Shown here: piece after piece, positions 1 through 10,825 of the stretch
Layout: the number at the start of each line of letters is the position of its first letter
Numbering within the stretch: the stretch's first letter is position 1
Source: Botryosphaeria dothidea
Taxonomy: Eukaryota > Ascomycota > Dothideomycetes > Botryosphaeriales > Botryosphaeriaceae
Direction of reading: 5' to 3'
DNA length: 64,000 nucleotides
Assembly: GCA_011503125.2 (NCBI GenBank)
Contig: WWBZ02000002.1
Location: 248,001 to 312,000 of the forward strand
The notes under the pieces: model-generated
Told to the model about the DNA's origin: nothing
What the model saw: only the letters and a program-made list of their open reading frames with translations
Databases searched by the model: none
Made by a program: the position numbers and the translations under genes

Positions 1-3000
1 CGAAATGAGGGTAGCGAGGCGGAAGTCCTTGCCTTCGATAAGAGCATCGCACGCCTCGGCGATGCTGTGGCTGGACAAACTAGCAATTGCCTTCTCCTCG
101 GCGGACTTGGCTAGCCGTGCCTGGTGGTCAGCATCGGCCTGAATTATGGACTTCCAGAATTCGCTGAGCTTCGTAGCGCGAATTTGGTTCTCGTAGGTCT
201 CAAGATCATTGGGAACACCGTCAGGGATGTCCTGTTCGCTAAGACTGTCGAACAAGATGCTGGCGAGCTTCCAAACTTCCTGCTCAAATCTGCCAGGAGG
301 AGTATCGATGGAGACCGCGTTGGCCAGATCTGCGAACCTCATCTCCAGAGTCTCTGCGCGGGGAGGCTCATCATCCGAACCATCAATCAAGTTAGTGTTG
401 TTCGCGCTGGCCTGCTCGATGATGGTTGCCGGCCAGATCTGAACAGAAAGGTTAGAGACCTCACAAGAAGATAGGCTTGAGAGACTTACATCTTCAGGTG
501 TAGAGAACTTTGCGAATCTGACATCCATGTGCTGGCTGACGATCGAGTTCTTCAGGTTGGCGATGAAGCTTCCCTGCAGTCTTGGAGCATTACCCGCAGT
601 AGAATAAGTAAGGGTACCGTCGTGTGTCCAGGTAGGCTTGAAAGTGTCGTGGAAGGCTTTGTCGGCCTCGTTCTGGTCGTCAAGTTCATCACCAGTTTTT
701 GGTCGCTTTTGGTAGGGCCACTGTTAAACACCAATTTGTTCAGTATGCTGTTCAATCTGTGCTATGCTACGTACAAGAGTCAGGGGCGCGACGTCCGGCA
801 GCCCCTGCTGAAACCCTATCAAGATGCCAACCGGATCCGAAGGGAGATGCCAGACGCCAAGCCCATACCCAAAGGGAGGATAAGTGCAAAAGAAAAAAAA
901 CAAGGATAGGTGGTTCAAACCTCGAGACCCTTTCTCTTCTTCACCGGCGATCCGTTGGCCGTTGCGGTCCTGCGAGCCGTGCTCTGTCCAAACAAGGAAT
1001 TCATCAAGTCAATACTGTTTGAGAAAGGCTTGTTGGTGCTCTGATTAAAAGACGGAGCTTTGGGTGTTTCGTCATTTTTCTCATCGAACTGTCGCAGAGC
1101 ATTGTTCTGGTTCTCGCGAAGAGTTTGGCGATCCTGCTTCTTGGGGCTGATGGTGCGCTGCAGTTGGGTCGCCCAATCGCCTTCAAAGTCAAAGGCACCC
1201 TTTGTCGGTGTGCCGAAACCAGTGCGGCTTGCCTTCAGAATAGACTTAGGCATACCCGAAGCGTCGAAGACGTTGTTCCTGGCGGGCGTCTGCTCCGTGG
1301 TGAGATCCGGAATGGGAAAAGAGCCTGCCATGGTGTGCTCAGGTTCCGAATCAGATCCACTGCGATAAGAGGCAACGTCATCCATGTCGCTGCCGTCCTC
1401 GTAGGGACCCACGGAGCGCTCATCTAAAAAAGACTGAGTGCTGTTGATAGTGTCATCCTGTCCGTCTTCCATATAATCGTCATCGTAAGCGTCCTCGTCG
1501 TCAAAGCTACCAGGCACATTGGTCCTCCTGATCAAGCCTCTCTTGAATTCGAAAGTGTCATCGGGACTAGATTCAGGCAGGCTGACGATGGTGGACTCCT
1601 CCTGAGGCACGCGGGATAAAGCAGAGAGAGGAGCAGGCGCATGGCGGGCCATAGGCGTCGGGGATTGAAGATCGGTAGGAGGATCGGTGAGCATGCTGTC
1701 ATCCTCATCGTCGTCATAGTCCAAACCATAGGTAGTGTAGTGGTACACGCGGAACTGCCACTTGCCGGTGTGCGGATCATAAGATACGAAATCCGTGCCC
1801 TCAACCTTCTTGAGGCGTTCCATGTGCCTTTGAAAGCGAGAGCCGCCCTTGTCATTCTTGCCGGCCTGAGCACGAGGCCACGAATTCTCCAAGGTGATGA
1901 GCGACTGAACGTTCATACCCTTACCGACGGGCGGAGTGGACGTCTTGGACGGGTAAACAGTGGCGTTGCGAACATTGAGCTGGATGGTTTCGCCGAAGAG
2001 CTTGTCCCAGTTGACGGCAGTAAGATCGACGGGCACTTCGAACTGGATTTCACCAATGCCCTCACGACCGACTCTGAAGTTTTCGAGAGACTTCAGCTCC
2101 TGCTTGCTCATCTTCTTGAGTTCATCCAGACTAGGCTCCGACCAGTACTTGCCTGGGGTCTGGTCTCTTTGAGCCTTGCGAGCTTTCTCGTTAGTAATCT
2201 TGAGGATCCTGTCGGCTTCGGACGAGTTATCATCAGAGACGATGGCGAGCTCGTTGCCCTTGACCTGCGACATCTCGGGGGCCTTGTCTCCATTGACAGG
2301 GGCGCCGTTCGTCGGCTTCTCGCCGTTCCTAGAAGAACGCAGGAAGCCTTGCTCTTCGGCGGTGGGTGTGGTAGATTCGCGATCGGCGGGAACCAGAGCG
2401 CCGTTAGCACTGTCCAGGCTGCCGTTGAGCGTGGTGCTAGCGTCGAAGCTCACCCGCTTCTTCTGGGAGGCAGGACTGCCGGTGCTATCATCGCCAAAGA
2501 GGGACGGGCGAACATTGAGAGCACGGTCGATGTTGAGCTTCTTCATGCTACCGGTGTTTGCGTAGGCGGGGCGCTTTGAAGGGTTGAATGCGCCCGGAGA
2601 CAAGATACTATCCTCGGCATTCCAGGTGTTCTTGAGACTGCTAGTGGAAAAGCTCTTCGACAAAGACTTCGAGAAGCTGCCTCCACCGCTCATGAGGCTG
2701 CCACTAAAACTGGGACTACCGCTGCTCATGGCGCTACCAGGGGTACCGTAATTAGAGTATGAGAAACCGTAGCCATTGAGGCGCTTCTGGGGGGTGATAA
2801 GCCGCGAGGAAGCAGCAGGGTTGATGCGGTGCTGGGGGAGGATGGCGTTCTTCTTCTGCTTCTGACTGCTGGAGAGCGGGGTTGCCAAAGGGCCGACACT
2901 TTGAGAAGGTGTGTTCAGGCTAGCGAAGAGATGCTCGTTACCGTAAGGGTTGCCGTTCATGGAGGCGGTTAATTGAGGGGACTGGTTGGTGCTCTGTTGT

Positions 3001-5367
3001 GCTGTAGAAGCGCCAAAGAGGCTGCCGCCAAGAGCAGGTTGCTGCTGCTGATTCTGCTGCTGACTAGCGCCAAAAAGGCCACCACCGAGACCAGCGGACC
3101 CAGTATTATTGTTTTGACCAAGGGATCCGCCAAAGAGGCCGCCACCAGTGTTGGTGTTTGTGTTCGTAGCACCGCCGAAAAGACCTCCAGTTTGGCCTGC
3201 AGGTTTCGCACCGAAGAGGCCACCGCCAGTCTGACCCTGCTGCTGGTTCTGGTTCTGACCGAGGCCGCCGAAAAGGCCACCGCCAGTGTTGGTATTGGTG
3301 TTCGTTGCACCACCAAAAAGGCCACCGGTAGTCCCAGCAGGCTTCGCGCCAAAGAGACCCCCGCCAGCCTGGTTCTGCTGCTGGGTATTATTTCCGAACA
3401 GGCCACCACCGGTCTGGTTCTGTTGTTGCTGACCGCCGCCGAAGAGACCGCCGCCGGTCGTGCCAGTGGTGGCGCCACCGAAGAGAGGCTTGTTCTGCTG
3501 CTGATTCTGCTGGTTGTTCTGTCCGAAGCCGCCGCCAAAGAGGCCGCCACCTGCGGGCTGGTTCTGCTGCTGGGGTTGGTTGTTTTGGCCAAAGCCTCCG
3601 AACGGATTCGAGGTATTCTGCTGCGGTTGCTGCTGGTTGTTGGCGCCAAATGCAGGCGGTGTGCTGTTGTTGTTGTTTCCGAACAGACCACCGCCAGTGG
3701 AAGTGTTGTTGTTTGCGCCAAACCCAGTGCCGGCCGTCGAACTGCCGAACCCAGTGCTGGTACCTGAGCCGAATCCACCACCAAAGGCAGGCTTGTTCTG
3801 AGTCTGCTGGTTATTTCCGAACAGACCTCCACCAGCCGTGTTGTTATTAGCACCAAAGCCTCCCCCTGTATTGCCACTTCCGAAAGCCGAGGTACCTGTG
3901 CTGCCCGCAGTACCGAACAAGCCTCCCGACGTCTGGCCAGTCGAAGCAGTGTTGTTTCCGAACATACCGCCACCAGTAGCTGGCTTGTTAGCGCCGAAGA
4001 GCCCACCACCCGTATTCGAGCCAAAACTGCTGGTGGTATTGCTCTGGGCACCACCAAACGGAGAAGATGTGGCGGTGGTGTTGTTGTTGTTCTGAGCACC
4101 GAAGAGACCTCCGCTTGTGTTGTTTGACCCAAAGCCTCCAGACGTGTTGGCCGGGGCGTTGTTCGAGCCAAACCCTCCAAATCCGGTACTTGCGCCAAAA
4201 GCACCGGCCTGACCATTGGCATTGCCGTAGCGCCTGCCCTGCGCGTAATCTTGCAATCTCAATTCCTCCAAGGACGAGCCCTGGTAGGGTTGCTGGAAAG
4301 TGATGGTCTGGTAGTGCGCGTTCTGGCTGGTCGCGCCATCTTTCTCCACATGTGCTTGGAAAGGAGTTCCAGCGGTACCGTTGTTCGCAGATTGTTGGTT
4401 CAAGCCACCACCAAAAGCGGTTGCGCCGCCTGCGCCAAAAGCTGAAGTGGTTGTGCTGGACGTGTTACCTCCACCAAACATACCACCAGTGCCCGTAGTG
4501 CCGGTAGTGCCAGCTCCGAAAGCGGGCTTGTTCTGCTGGCCGAATAGGCCGCCTCCAGTGTTGCCACCTCCGAAGCCTGTACTGGCGGTGTTTGTGCCGC
4601 CGAAACCTCCAGACCCGAAACCTGTGCTGCCCGAGGTGGCAGCAGTGCCGCCGCCAAACAAGCTGCCGCCCCCCGTAGATGTGGTGGTTGCGCCGAACGC
4701 AGGCTTTGCACCGAAAGGAGAGCTTGTGTTGCTTCCAAATCCTACAGAGATCAGATGTTAGCTTCAGTCCATCTTTCGGCTTATGATTCATCGAGAATTC
4801 GGGCGAGCCCCTTGCGGCTGCTGCACGAGTCCTCTGGGTCTGCGATGGATTCAACATGGCTGCGGTGATTAGGTTGATAGGCGCAATGTTGCGAGCAGAC
4901 GTGCGTTTTGGCGGCCGGGCAGTCACTCAAGACGCAAATTCACTCGCAGGAAAGCCGCCGAGTGCTGATTGAGAATGCCGAACCAGGTAGAAAGCCTTGT
5001 GAATCCAGAAGCTGAGACGTACCTCCGCCAGAGCCAAAGCCGCTGCCGCCTGTGTTGCCTGATCCGAAGAGGCTACCGCCGCTGGTGTTGGAGCCAAATC
5101 CAGTGGAGCCAAAGCCTGGAAAGACGCAGAAAGGCAAATGTCAACGTCGGTGTGTCTCTGGTGTGGCGCGGCGGAAGAGTCGAGAGCTCCAGGGTCGATT
5201 CGCGCAAAGATCGGCCAAGGACAAACCAAACAAAACGATATATAATGCTTACCTCCACCCGTGTTGTTATTGGCGCCGAAACCACCACCGCCAAAGCCGG
5301 TGTTTTGCTGCTGTTGCTGCTGGTTGTTGGAGCCGAAGCCGCTCCCGAAACCGCCGAAAGCCGACAT
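1..5367 (-). CDS. sonB: Nup98-Nup96 nucleoporin precursor, 3' end cut by window edge
   Basis: Precursor of two nuclear pore proteins that separate by self-cleavage: Nup98 (FG-repeat barrier, mRNA export) and Nup96 (Y-complex scaffold). Exons, in transcript order: 5367-5253, 5115-5023, 4741-921, 720-490 and 438 to beyond base 1; every junction keeps frame. The first ~670 residues are GLFG/FG repeats. A GLEBS-like Gle2/Rae1-binding segment lies near residues 212-241 ([17 protein letters not shown]). The autoproteolytic domain ends at VYHYTTYGL, with the expected scissile bond between Tyr1071 and Thr1072 (codons 1739-1737 and 1736-1734). The Nup96 part follows, with an acidic linker and then helical sequence typical of the family ([29 protein letters not shown]) up to the edge. 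The introns in the FG part are 137 and 281 nt, and the one at 721-920 has a weak GTTTGA donor, so that junction is the least certain. SONB is the Aspergillus nidulans name. Confidence 0.95.
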
Positions 5368-6708
5368 GGCGAAGGGATGTCAATGGCGAAGATCGCGGGC
5401 GTCGCGCGAAGCTGCGTAGATGCGACTCGGGTAATGTGAGGTTGTTGCGAGCGAGCGACAGCGCGCGTCACGTCTCGTGCAGATCGAACGGGGTTGGAGC
5501 GTCGCGAGGACGCGCCAGGAAAAGGGAAAGGAACTGGCAAACGCGCTGAAAAGAACAATGGAACGGATCAAACCGAGATGCCAGAGAAGAATGAAGCCCG
5601 ACTCGACGCGAGGATGAACGAGGTCGAGGGTGGGGTGGAGCGTCGCGCAACGGAGAGGTGCAGGGCGATGGCGGACAGCTGTGGTGGTGAGGTTGGCTGG
5701 GCGGATATTTCGCGGTCTGCGCGCACGGACTCACTACACACAACCGGAGCACCGCACGTGATGGATCGAGGAGCGGCCCGCTGCCTCTTCAGCACACTTG
5801 CATTGACGAATCAATCACTGGCTATCACACTGGCGCATACTATCCACTTCGACCTGCCTGGTCCTCGAGTCTTCTGCAAAAAAAAGTGATGTCGACGGCA
5901 GATGAACGCCAAAGCACGCTCTTTATGGATGGCGAGTCTTAGGCACCGATCAGGCAATCACTGCCTCGGCAGCCTGCACTCTCCTGCAGCTGCCTGCCAC
6001 CAGCGCCCTGCAACATAGAGACACAGCCCACTTGATAAATTCCGTTTAAAACTCAACATTCAGGTTACTCGAGGCCATATTTACCATCTTCTCGCCGCGC
6101 AAAGATAGCAATATACATCCTGCCTCCAGGGGCAGCCCGACCTTCTGCCTCACCATCATTACTGATGAGCGTTGAAGCAGTCATCCGGACGCGAGTGTCC
6201 ATAGAGATTCTTGAAAGCTACGTCCGGATGACTACTTGAAGTACCCATACGTACTTCTAAACTCATGTTTACGTGAGCATGCACTTCTAGGGCTGCAGGA
6301 ATCTGCTCCGAGCGCGACAAAACACGCGGTTTAAGACAAAAGCTCGAAAGATCAAGCCTTCACTCAGCTTTGCCTTAAGTCAGGCGCCTATTCCTCGACG
6401 CTCATCCTTGCCCCGCAGGAGCTATAGCTGCTCGCAGGCACTTGCTGCTCGTACCCTTGCATCACCACACGCCATCCCGCCGCGCCTAAGCGAGACAGCG
6501 AGCTGGAACACGCGCCTCGAACGCGTCTCCCGAGTCATCGCCACAGCAGCAACCCGCCCGCACTCCAAAGAAAGCCGGGACATCTCACAACACACCGAAT
6601 TTCTACAAGCCCAGGACAACCTCCCCCGTTAAATCGCACTCACGCGGCAAACTGGCTCTCCCAATCCGTCCCAAAGCCAACAACAACACCAATCGCCCAG
6701 GCTCGGCC
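5368..6708. other. Divergent intergenic region, nup98-96 / centrin
   Basis: About 1.3 kb between two divergent start codons, so it should hold both promoters. No ORF here has codon use or length that I would call a gene. It contains one copy of the dispersed hairpin repeat (6171-6241). The stretch 5368-5900 is GC-rich and probably 5' leader of the nucleoporin gene. I see no convincing TATA box for either gene. Confidence 0.6.
6171..6241. repeat. Dispersed hairpin element, copy A
   Basis: Imperfect inverted repeat. The left arm starts GTTGAAGCAGTCATCCGGAC (6171-6190). The right arm (about 6217-6241) reads, when reversed, CTTCAAGTAGTCATCCGGAC. The loop of about 20 nt carries no ORF. It shares the core AAGCA(G/T)TC(A/G)TCCGGA with copies B to F and lies between nup98-96 and centrin. 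Confidence 0.75.
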
Positions 6709-7555
6709 ATGGCGACAACAACACCCTACCCCGGTCGCGGTTTCGGCTCCAACCGCCCCGGCGCAACCGGCGCCGGCTCTTCGAGCGCTTTCGGCGCCGC
6801 GACGCACCAGCAACGAGAAGCGCAGCGCATGGAGCGGGAGCGGGCAGAGCGGGCAGAACGAGAGCGCCTTGCGGACGCAGGACGGGCGGAAATCGCAGAC
6901 CTGAGCGACGAGCAGAGGGAAGAGATCAACGAGGCAGTAAGCGCGCCCCGAACACCCGTTTGCTCCCAGCAGAATGCAAACTCCATACTCCAAGAATGTC
7001 CATTGACATCTCCACAAAGTTCCAACTCTTCGATCTCGACAAGGACGGCCACATCGACTACCACGAGCTCAAAGTCGCCATGAAAGCCCTCGGCTTCGAC
7101 CTGAACAAGCAAGAAATCCTTAACATCCTCCGCACGAACGGGTAAAAAAAGCACCAGACGCCCCTCAAAACAAAACAACTAACAACAACAATAGCGTCCC
7201 CGCAAACACCCTCAAATCCAAAGCCCCCGCCCCCGCCACCACCGCCGCGCAGCAACAGCAGCAAAACCCCAGCTTCACAGGCCCGAACCGCCTGCTCCTC
7301 CCGCTCCAAACCTTCCAGGCCATCATGGCGCACCGCATCCTGACGCGCGACCCGCGCGAGGAGATATTCCGCGCCTTCGACCTCTTCGACGAGGGCGGCA
7401 AGGGCAAGATCACGCTGCAGGACCTGCGGCGCGTGGCGCGCGAGCTGGGCGAGGGGTTGCAGGAGGAGGAGCTGGCGGCCATGATCGAGGAGTTCGATCT
7501 GGATGGGGACGGTGCTATTGGGAAGGACGAGTTTGTGGGGATATGCCTTGGGTAA
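6709..7555 (+). CDS. cdc31: Centrin (Cdc31-type EF-hand protein)
   Basis: Small calcium-binding protein of the spindle pole body, also a partner of the Sac3/TREX-2 mRNA export complex in yeasts. Exons 6709-6936, 7020-7141 and 7195-7555 give 236 residues, longer than the usual ~170. Residues 1-60 are a low-complexity, Arg/Glu-rich N-terminal extension. EF1 has a canonical loop at 81-92 ([12 protein letters not shown]). EF2 is degenerate. The EF3 loop at 182-193 ([12 protein letters not shown]) lacks several ligand positions. EF4 at 218-229 ([12 protein letters not shown]) is canonical. An insert of about 25 residues with a Q5 run (136-140) follows EF1, where exon 3 begins. Family assignment rests on the centrin-like pairing of [30 protein letters not shown] sequence with a strong EF4. 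Calmodulin is excluded by the insert and the degenerate EF2/EF3. Confidence 0.93.
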
Positions 7556-8143
7556 AGGGAGCACAAAGAGGGAGATTTGATCTGGGAAGTGTTAGAGTAT
7601 CCGGTTGGGAATGTCGCTGCTCTGTCCGACATCAAAGAATTGGTAATTATCGAAGGGAAAGGAAAAAGGAATGAGCATGCTTCATAGCGTGGGCTTCTCT
7701 ATCCTTCTCTTCGACCATGCGGGATGTAAGGTCTGCAGATGGCGGGCGACTGAGCGAGGTCATCAGTGACAGTGGCAACTGTGTAGAATACCCCTTTTAG
7801 GACGTCTGTCGTGAGGTTGATGGGTCTTCATTTAGTATTGCACTTTGGAGGCGTTTGTTTGCGTAGGCGTTGAGACCTAGGCGGAAATCAGCAATTCTTC
7901 ACGAGCGCAATTTAATCAGAGATGTGACAATCCAAATGCAAGCTTCAAAAAATATTTACAAACTCTCACATTCAATAAATGAAACAATTGCTAAATCTTA
8001 ACACAAGTAAAATATAGGGTGTCATTGTTACAGCCCGAACGCTCCGCTAGTAATCCTTCCCACCACTTGATGTCCCTTTCGTCTACCATTTGCTTTTCCG
8101 AGCATCCCACTCCCATCAAGTCTTCCATAATCTAGTGGATGAT
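7556..8143. other. Convergent 3' region, centrin / nuo51
   Basis: About 590 bp between two stop codons facing each other. It becomes AT-rich around 7900-8020, as expected for fungal 3' UTRs and polyadenylation signals. I see no ORF or RNA gene in it. Confidence 0.7.
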
Positions 8144-9734
8144 TTACTGTCCCGGTGCAATAAGCAGACCCTTCTTCGAGGCATCGTGCGCCCAACCACC
8201 AGCCAATGCCTCGCCGCCGTTCTTCTCCGCATAGTCCCTTATCCTAGCCTCAAGCTCGGGTCTGAAGTGACGGATGAGACCCTGGATGGGCCACGCGAAA
8301 GCCTCGCCCAGAGCGCAAATGGTGTGTCCCTCAACCTGCTTGGTAAGCTCCTGGATCATGTCGATCTCACGAGCGCGTGCCTGACCCTTCTCGAAACGGT
8401 TCATGATCTGGTAGGTCCACTTAGAACCCTCACGGCAAGGTGTGCACTGGCCGCAGGACTCGTGCTTGTAGAACTTGCTAAGACGGGAGATGGCACGGAC
8501 GACATCGGTGGACTTGTCCATGACGATGACGGCGGCAGTACCAAGACCGGATTGCGAGTCCTTCAACGCGTCGAAATCCATGAGCTGGTCGTCGCAGACG
8601 TGCTTAGGGAGAATGGGAGTCGAGGAACCACCGGGGATGACGGCCTTCAGGTTGTCCCAACCACCGCGAACACCACCGCAGTGCTTGTCGATCAGCTCGC
8701 GCAGCGGGATCGACATCTCCTCCTCGACGGTGCAAGGGTTGTTGACGTGGCCAGAGATACAGAAGAGCTTGGTACCGGAGTTACGCTCACGACCGAACGA
8801 AGCGAACCAGTTACCGCCACGACGGCAGATGGTGGGAGCGACGGCTACGGTCTCGACATTGGTGACGGTCGAAGGGCAGCCGAAAAGACCTACGGCAGCG
8901 GGGAACGGAGGCTTCAACCTGGGCTTGCCGGGCTTGCCCTCGAGAGACTCGATGAGAGACGTTTCCTCGCCGCAAACATATGCACCCATACCACGGTGGA
9001 CGTAGACATCGAAGTCGTAGCCGGAACCGCAGGCGTTCTTGCCAATGAGGCCTGCTTGGTAAGCCTCCTGGATCGCGCGCTGGAGAACGGTGGCCTCGTG
9101 GTAGAATTCACCACGGATGTAGATGTATGCGGCGGTCGCGTTCATGGCACGGCCGGAAATCAAACAACCCTCAATCAGCTTGTGGGGATCCTTGCGCATG
9201 ATCTCACGGTCCTTGCAAGTACCAGGCTCACCCTCATCGGCATTGACGACGAGGTAGCGAGGCTTTGTGTCCTTGTCCCAGTCCTTGAAGTTCATGAAGG
9301 ACCACTTCAAACCAGAGGGGAAACCGGCACCGCCGCGACCGCGCAGGCCAGAGGCCTTGACCTCGGAAATGATCTGTACGCCGCAGCCATCAGCAATTGG
9401 CCATTGACAGGCTGGCCAGCCATTGGGGATGATAACGCACCCAGTCATGACCCTTCAAGATAATCTCCTTGGTCTTGTACCAGTCGCCGTACTTCATGGC
9501 GCTCTTGAGGTCGGCGCCGTGGTGGCTGTAGAGGTTCTGGAAAATGCGGTCCTGGTCCTTGAGGCCGCCATGGCGGTGGACGGGCGTGTCCTGGACGGTA
9601 GCGAGGCTCCTGCGCTGCTGGCGGCGGGCGGACGAGGTTGTGGCGGAGAGGCGAGCCGCGGCGGATGCGGAGGGCAGGACGCGGTGCGAGGCGCCGTTGA
9701 GGGCCTGGGTAGCAGGGGCGTGCCGAGCAAGCAT
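8144..9734 (-). CDS. nuo51: NADH:ubiquinone oxidoreductase 51 kDa flavoprotein subunit (NDUFV1/NuoF)
   Basis: Matrix-arm subunit of respiratory complex I that binds NADH and FMN and carries the N3 4Fe-4S cluster. Exon 1 is 9734-9441 and exon 2 is 9373-8144, separated by a 67-nt intron (GTGCGT ... TACAG). The product is 507 residues, close to the family length. The N-terminus is rich in Ala, Arg and Ser (residues 1-45) and looks like a mitochondrial presequence. The nucleotide-binding motif [14 protein letters not shown] follows the intron at about residue 110. The cluster ligands are SCGQCTPC near residue 402 plus a fourth Cys in ICALGEA near residue 450. The long open frame on the opposite strand is a codon-bias shadow. 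Confidence 0.97.
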
Positions 9735-10825
9735 GGTGAAGTCTGTCGAGCTGCTCGATGCAAGCGGTTGCTGTAGGAGCCCGCGGGCGGGTGGAGTGGA
9801 GATATGCGATGCTGGAACGGGTCGAGGTTGGCAGGCAAAGCACGGCCGAGGGTTGGATTGAAGATGCGCTTCGTAAGAGGACTAGCGGCGCGTTTCATTG
9901 GACGATGCCCTCCACCACATCATAGACCACCCCATCGCGCTCTCTTTCTCTTCCGCGACACCGCTAAGGCCCTCGCCGGAGGTCATCTGGCCCCTTTGCC
10001 ACGGCCTTCACGAGATGAAACCCGACATTTTCCGCTATCCGCGCTGCCTCCCGAGATGCCTGGCCGAACTTCCACCGTGAGCGGATTATTCAGCCAACGC
10101 CCATTGGAGGGTCCATTTCGGACCAGTCGACGACACCAATCTATAGAGGACTCTAGCCAATCACTACAATCTCGATCTCCGTATTGCGTAAATCTTCGTC
10201 CATTTTTTTGGTTCTTTTACATGCATGTTAGCCTATTCTGTCCATGTCTGCTCAACATCTCGCTGCAGCGCAAAAATAGGACTAGACCGTCTTTGCTACG
10301 TTCTGTTGGGCGGGAGCTGATTGACTTTTTAGCGCGATGCTTTTTATGAGCCTGAGAATTCTGTGCCCCTCTAAATTCCCATACTATGTCGAGAATCATC
10401 AGGACCGCTCTGCTTGTGTTATTAAGTTTGAAGAACGCGGTCAATGTTCATGATATCTCCTTCAGATTTACATGCGCTTTTCCGTTTCTGAGTATGGCTC
10501 TGAGCCTCGACGCCATAGTAACGTGGTATCAATGGCAGTGTTAACGCACCTTGCTGTAGTTATCACTTCTGCTGCCTCATTTCCTTCCCTCCTCGTCGTT
10601 CCATTTACGAGATTGCTTCCTTGAATAATGCTCAGCTGATGCGTTCTTGCCCCGAATGGAGGTCATTCGTGCCCAGGGTCCAGACACATTGGTATATAAA
10701 CATAAGTTATTCCAGCCCCAGACTCTTCTTCTGTTCATCTCCTCGGCCTACTTTTGCTTTCAAGCTTGAGTCACCCTCACTTCAATTATCTCTTGACCTT
10801 ACCATCATCTGACATACGACCTCAC
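9735..10825. other. Divergent intergenic region upstream of nuo51 and the 10.8 kb gene
   Basis: Holds the promoters of two divergent genes. The part next to nuo51 is GC-rich; the rest is AT-richer with short random ORFs. A TATA box is annotated at 10693. I see nothing else that I can name. Confidence 0.6.
10693..10700 (+). promoter_or_regulatory. TATA box of the 10.8-12.7 kb gene
   Basis: TATATAAA lies 133 nt upstream of the preferred ATG at 10826. The sequence between is C/T-rich leader (CTTCTTCTGTTC, TCACCCTCACTTC), typical of fungal 5' UTRs. The spacing also makes the ATG at 10754 (61 nt away) possible. Confidence 0.5.

Noticed and set aside
2969..4222. 417-codon minus-strand ORF and the 264-codon plus-strand ORF over the FG repeats
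   Set aside because: Frame shadows of the repetitive Nup98 GLFG region; the repetition gives periodic, stop-free frames.
8090..9463. 457-codon plus-strand ORF
   Set aside because: Exact antisense shadow of the complex I 51 kDa subunit; GC-rich third positions keep the opposite frame open. No domain.
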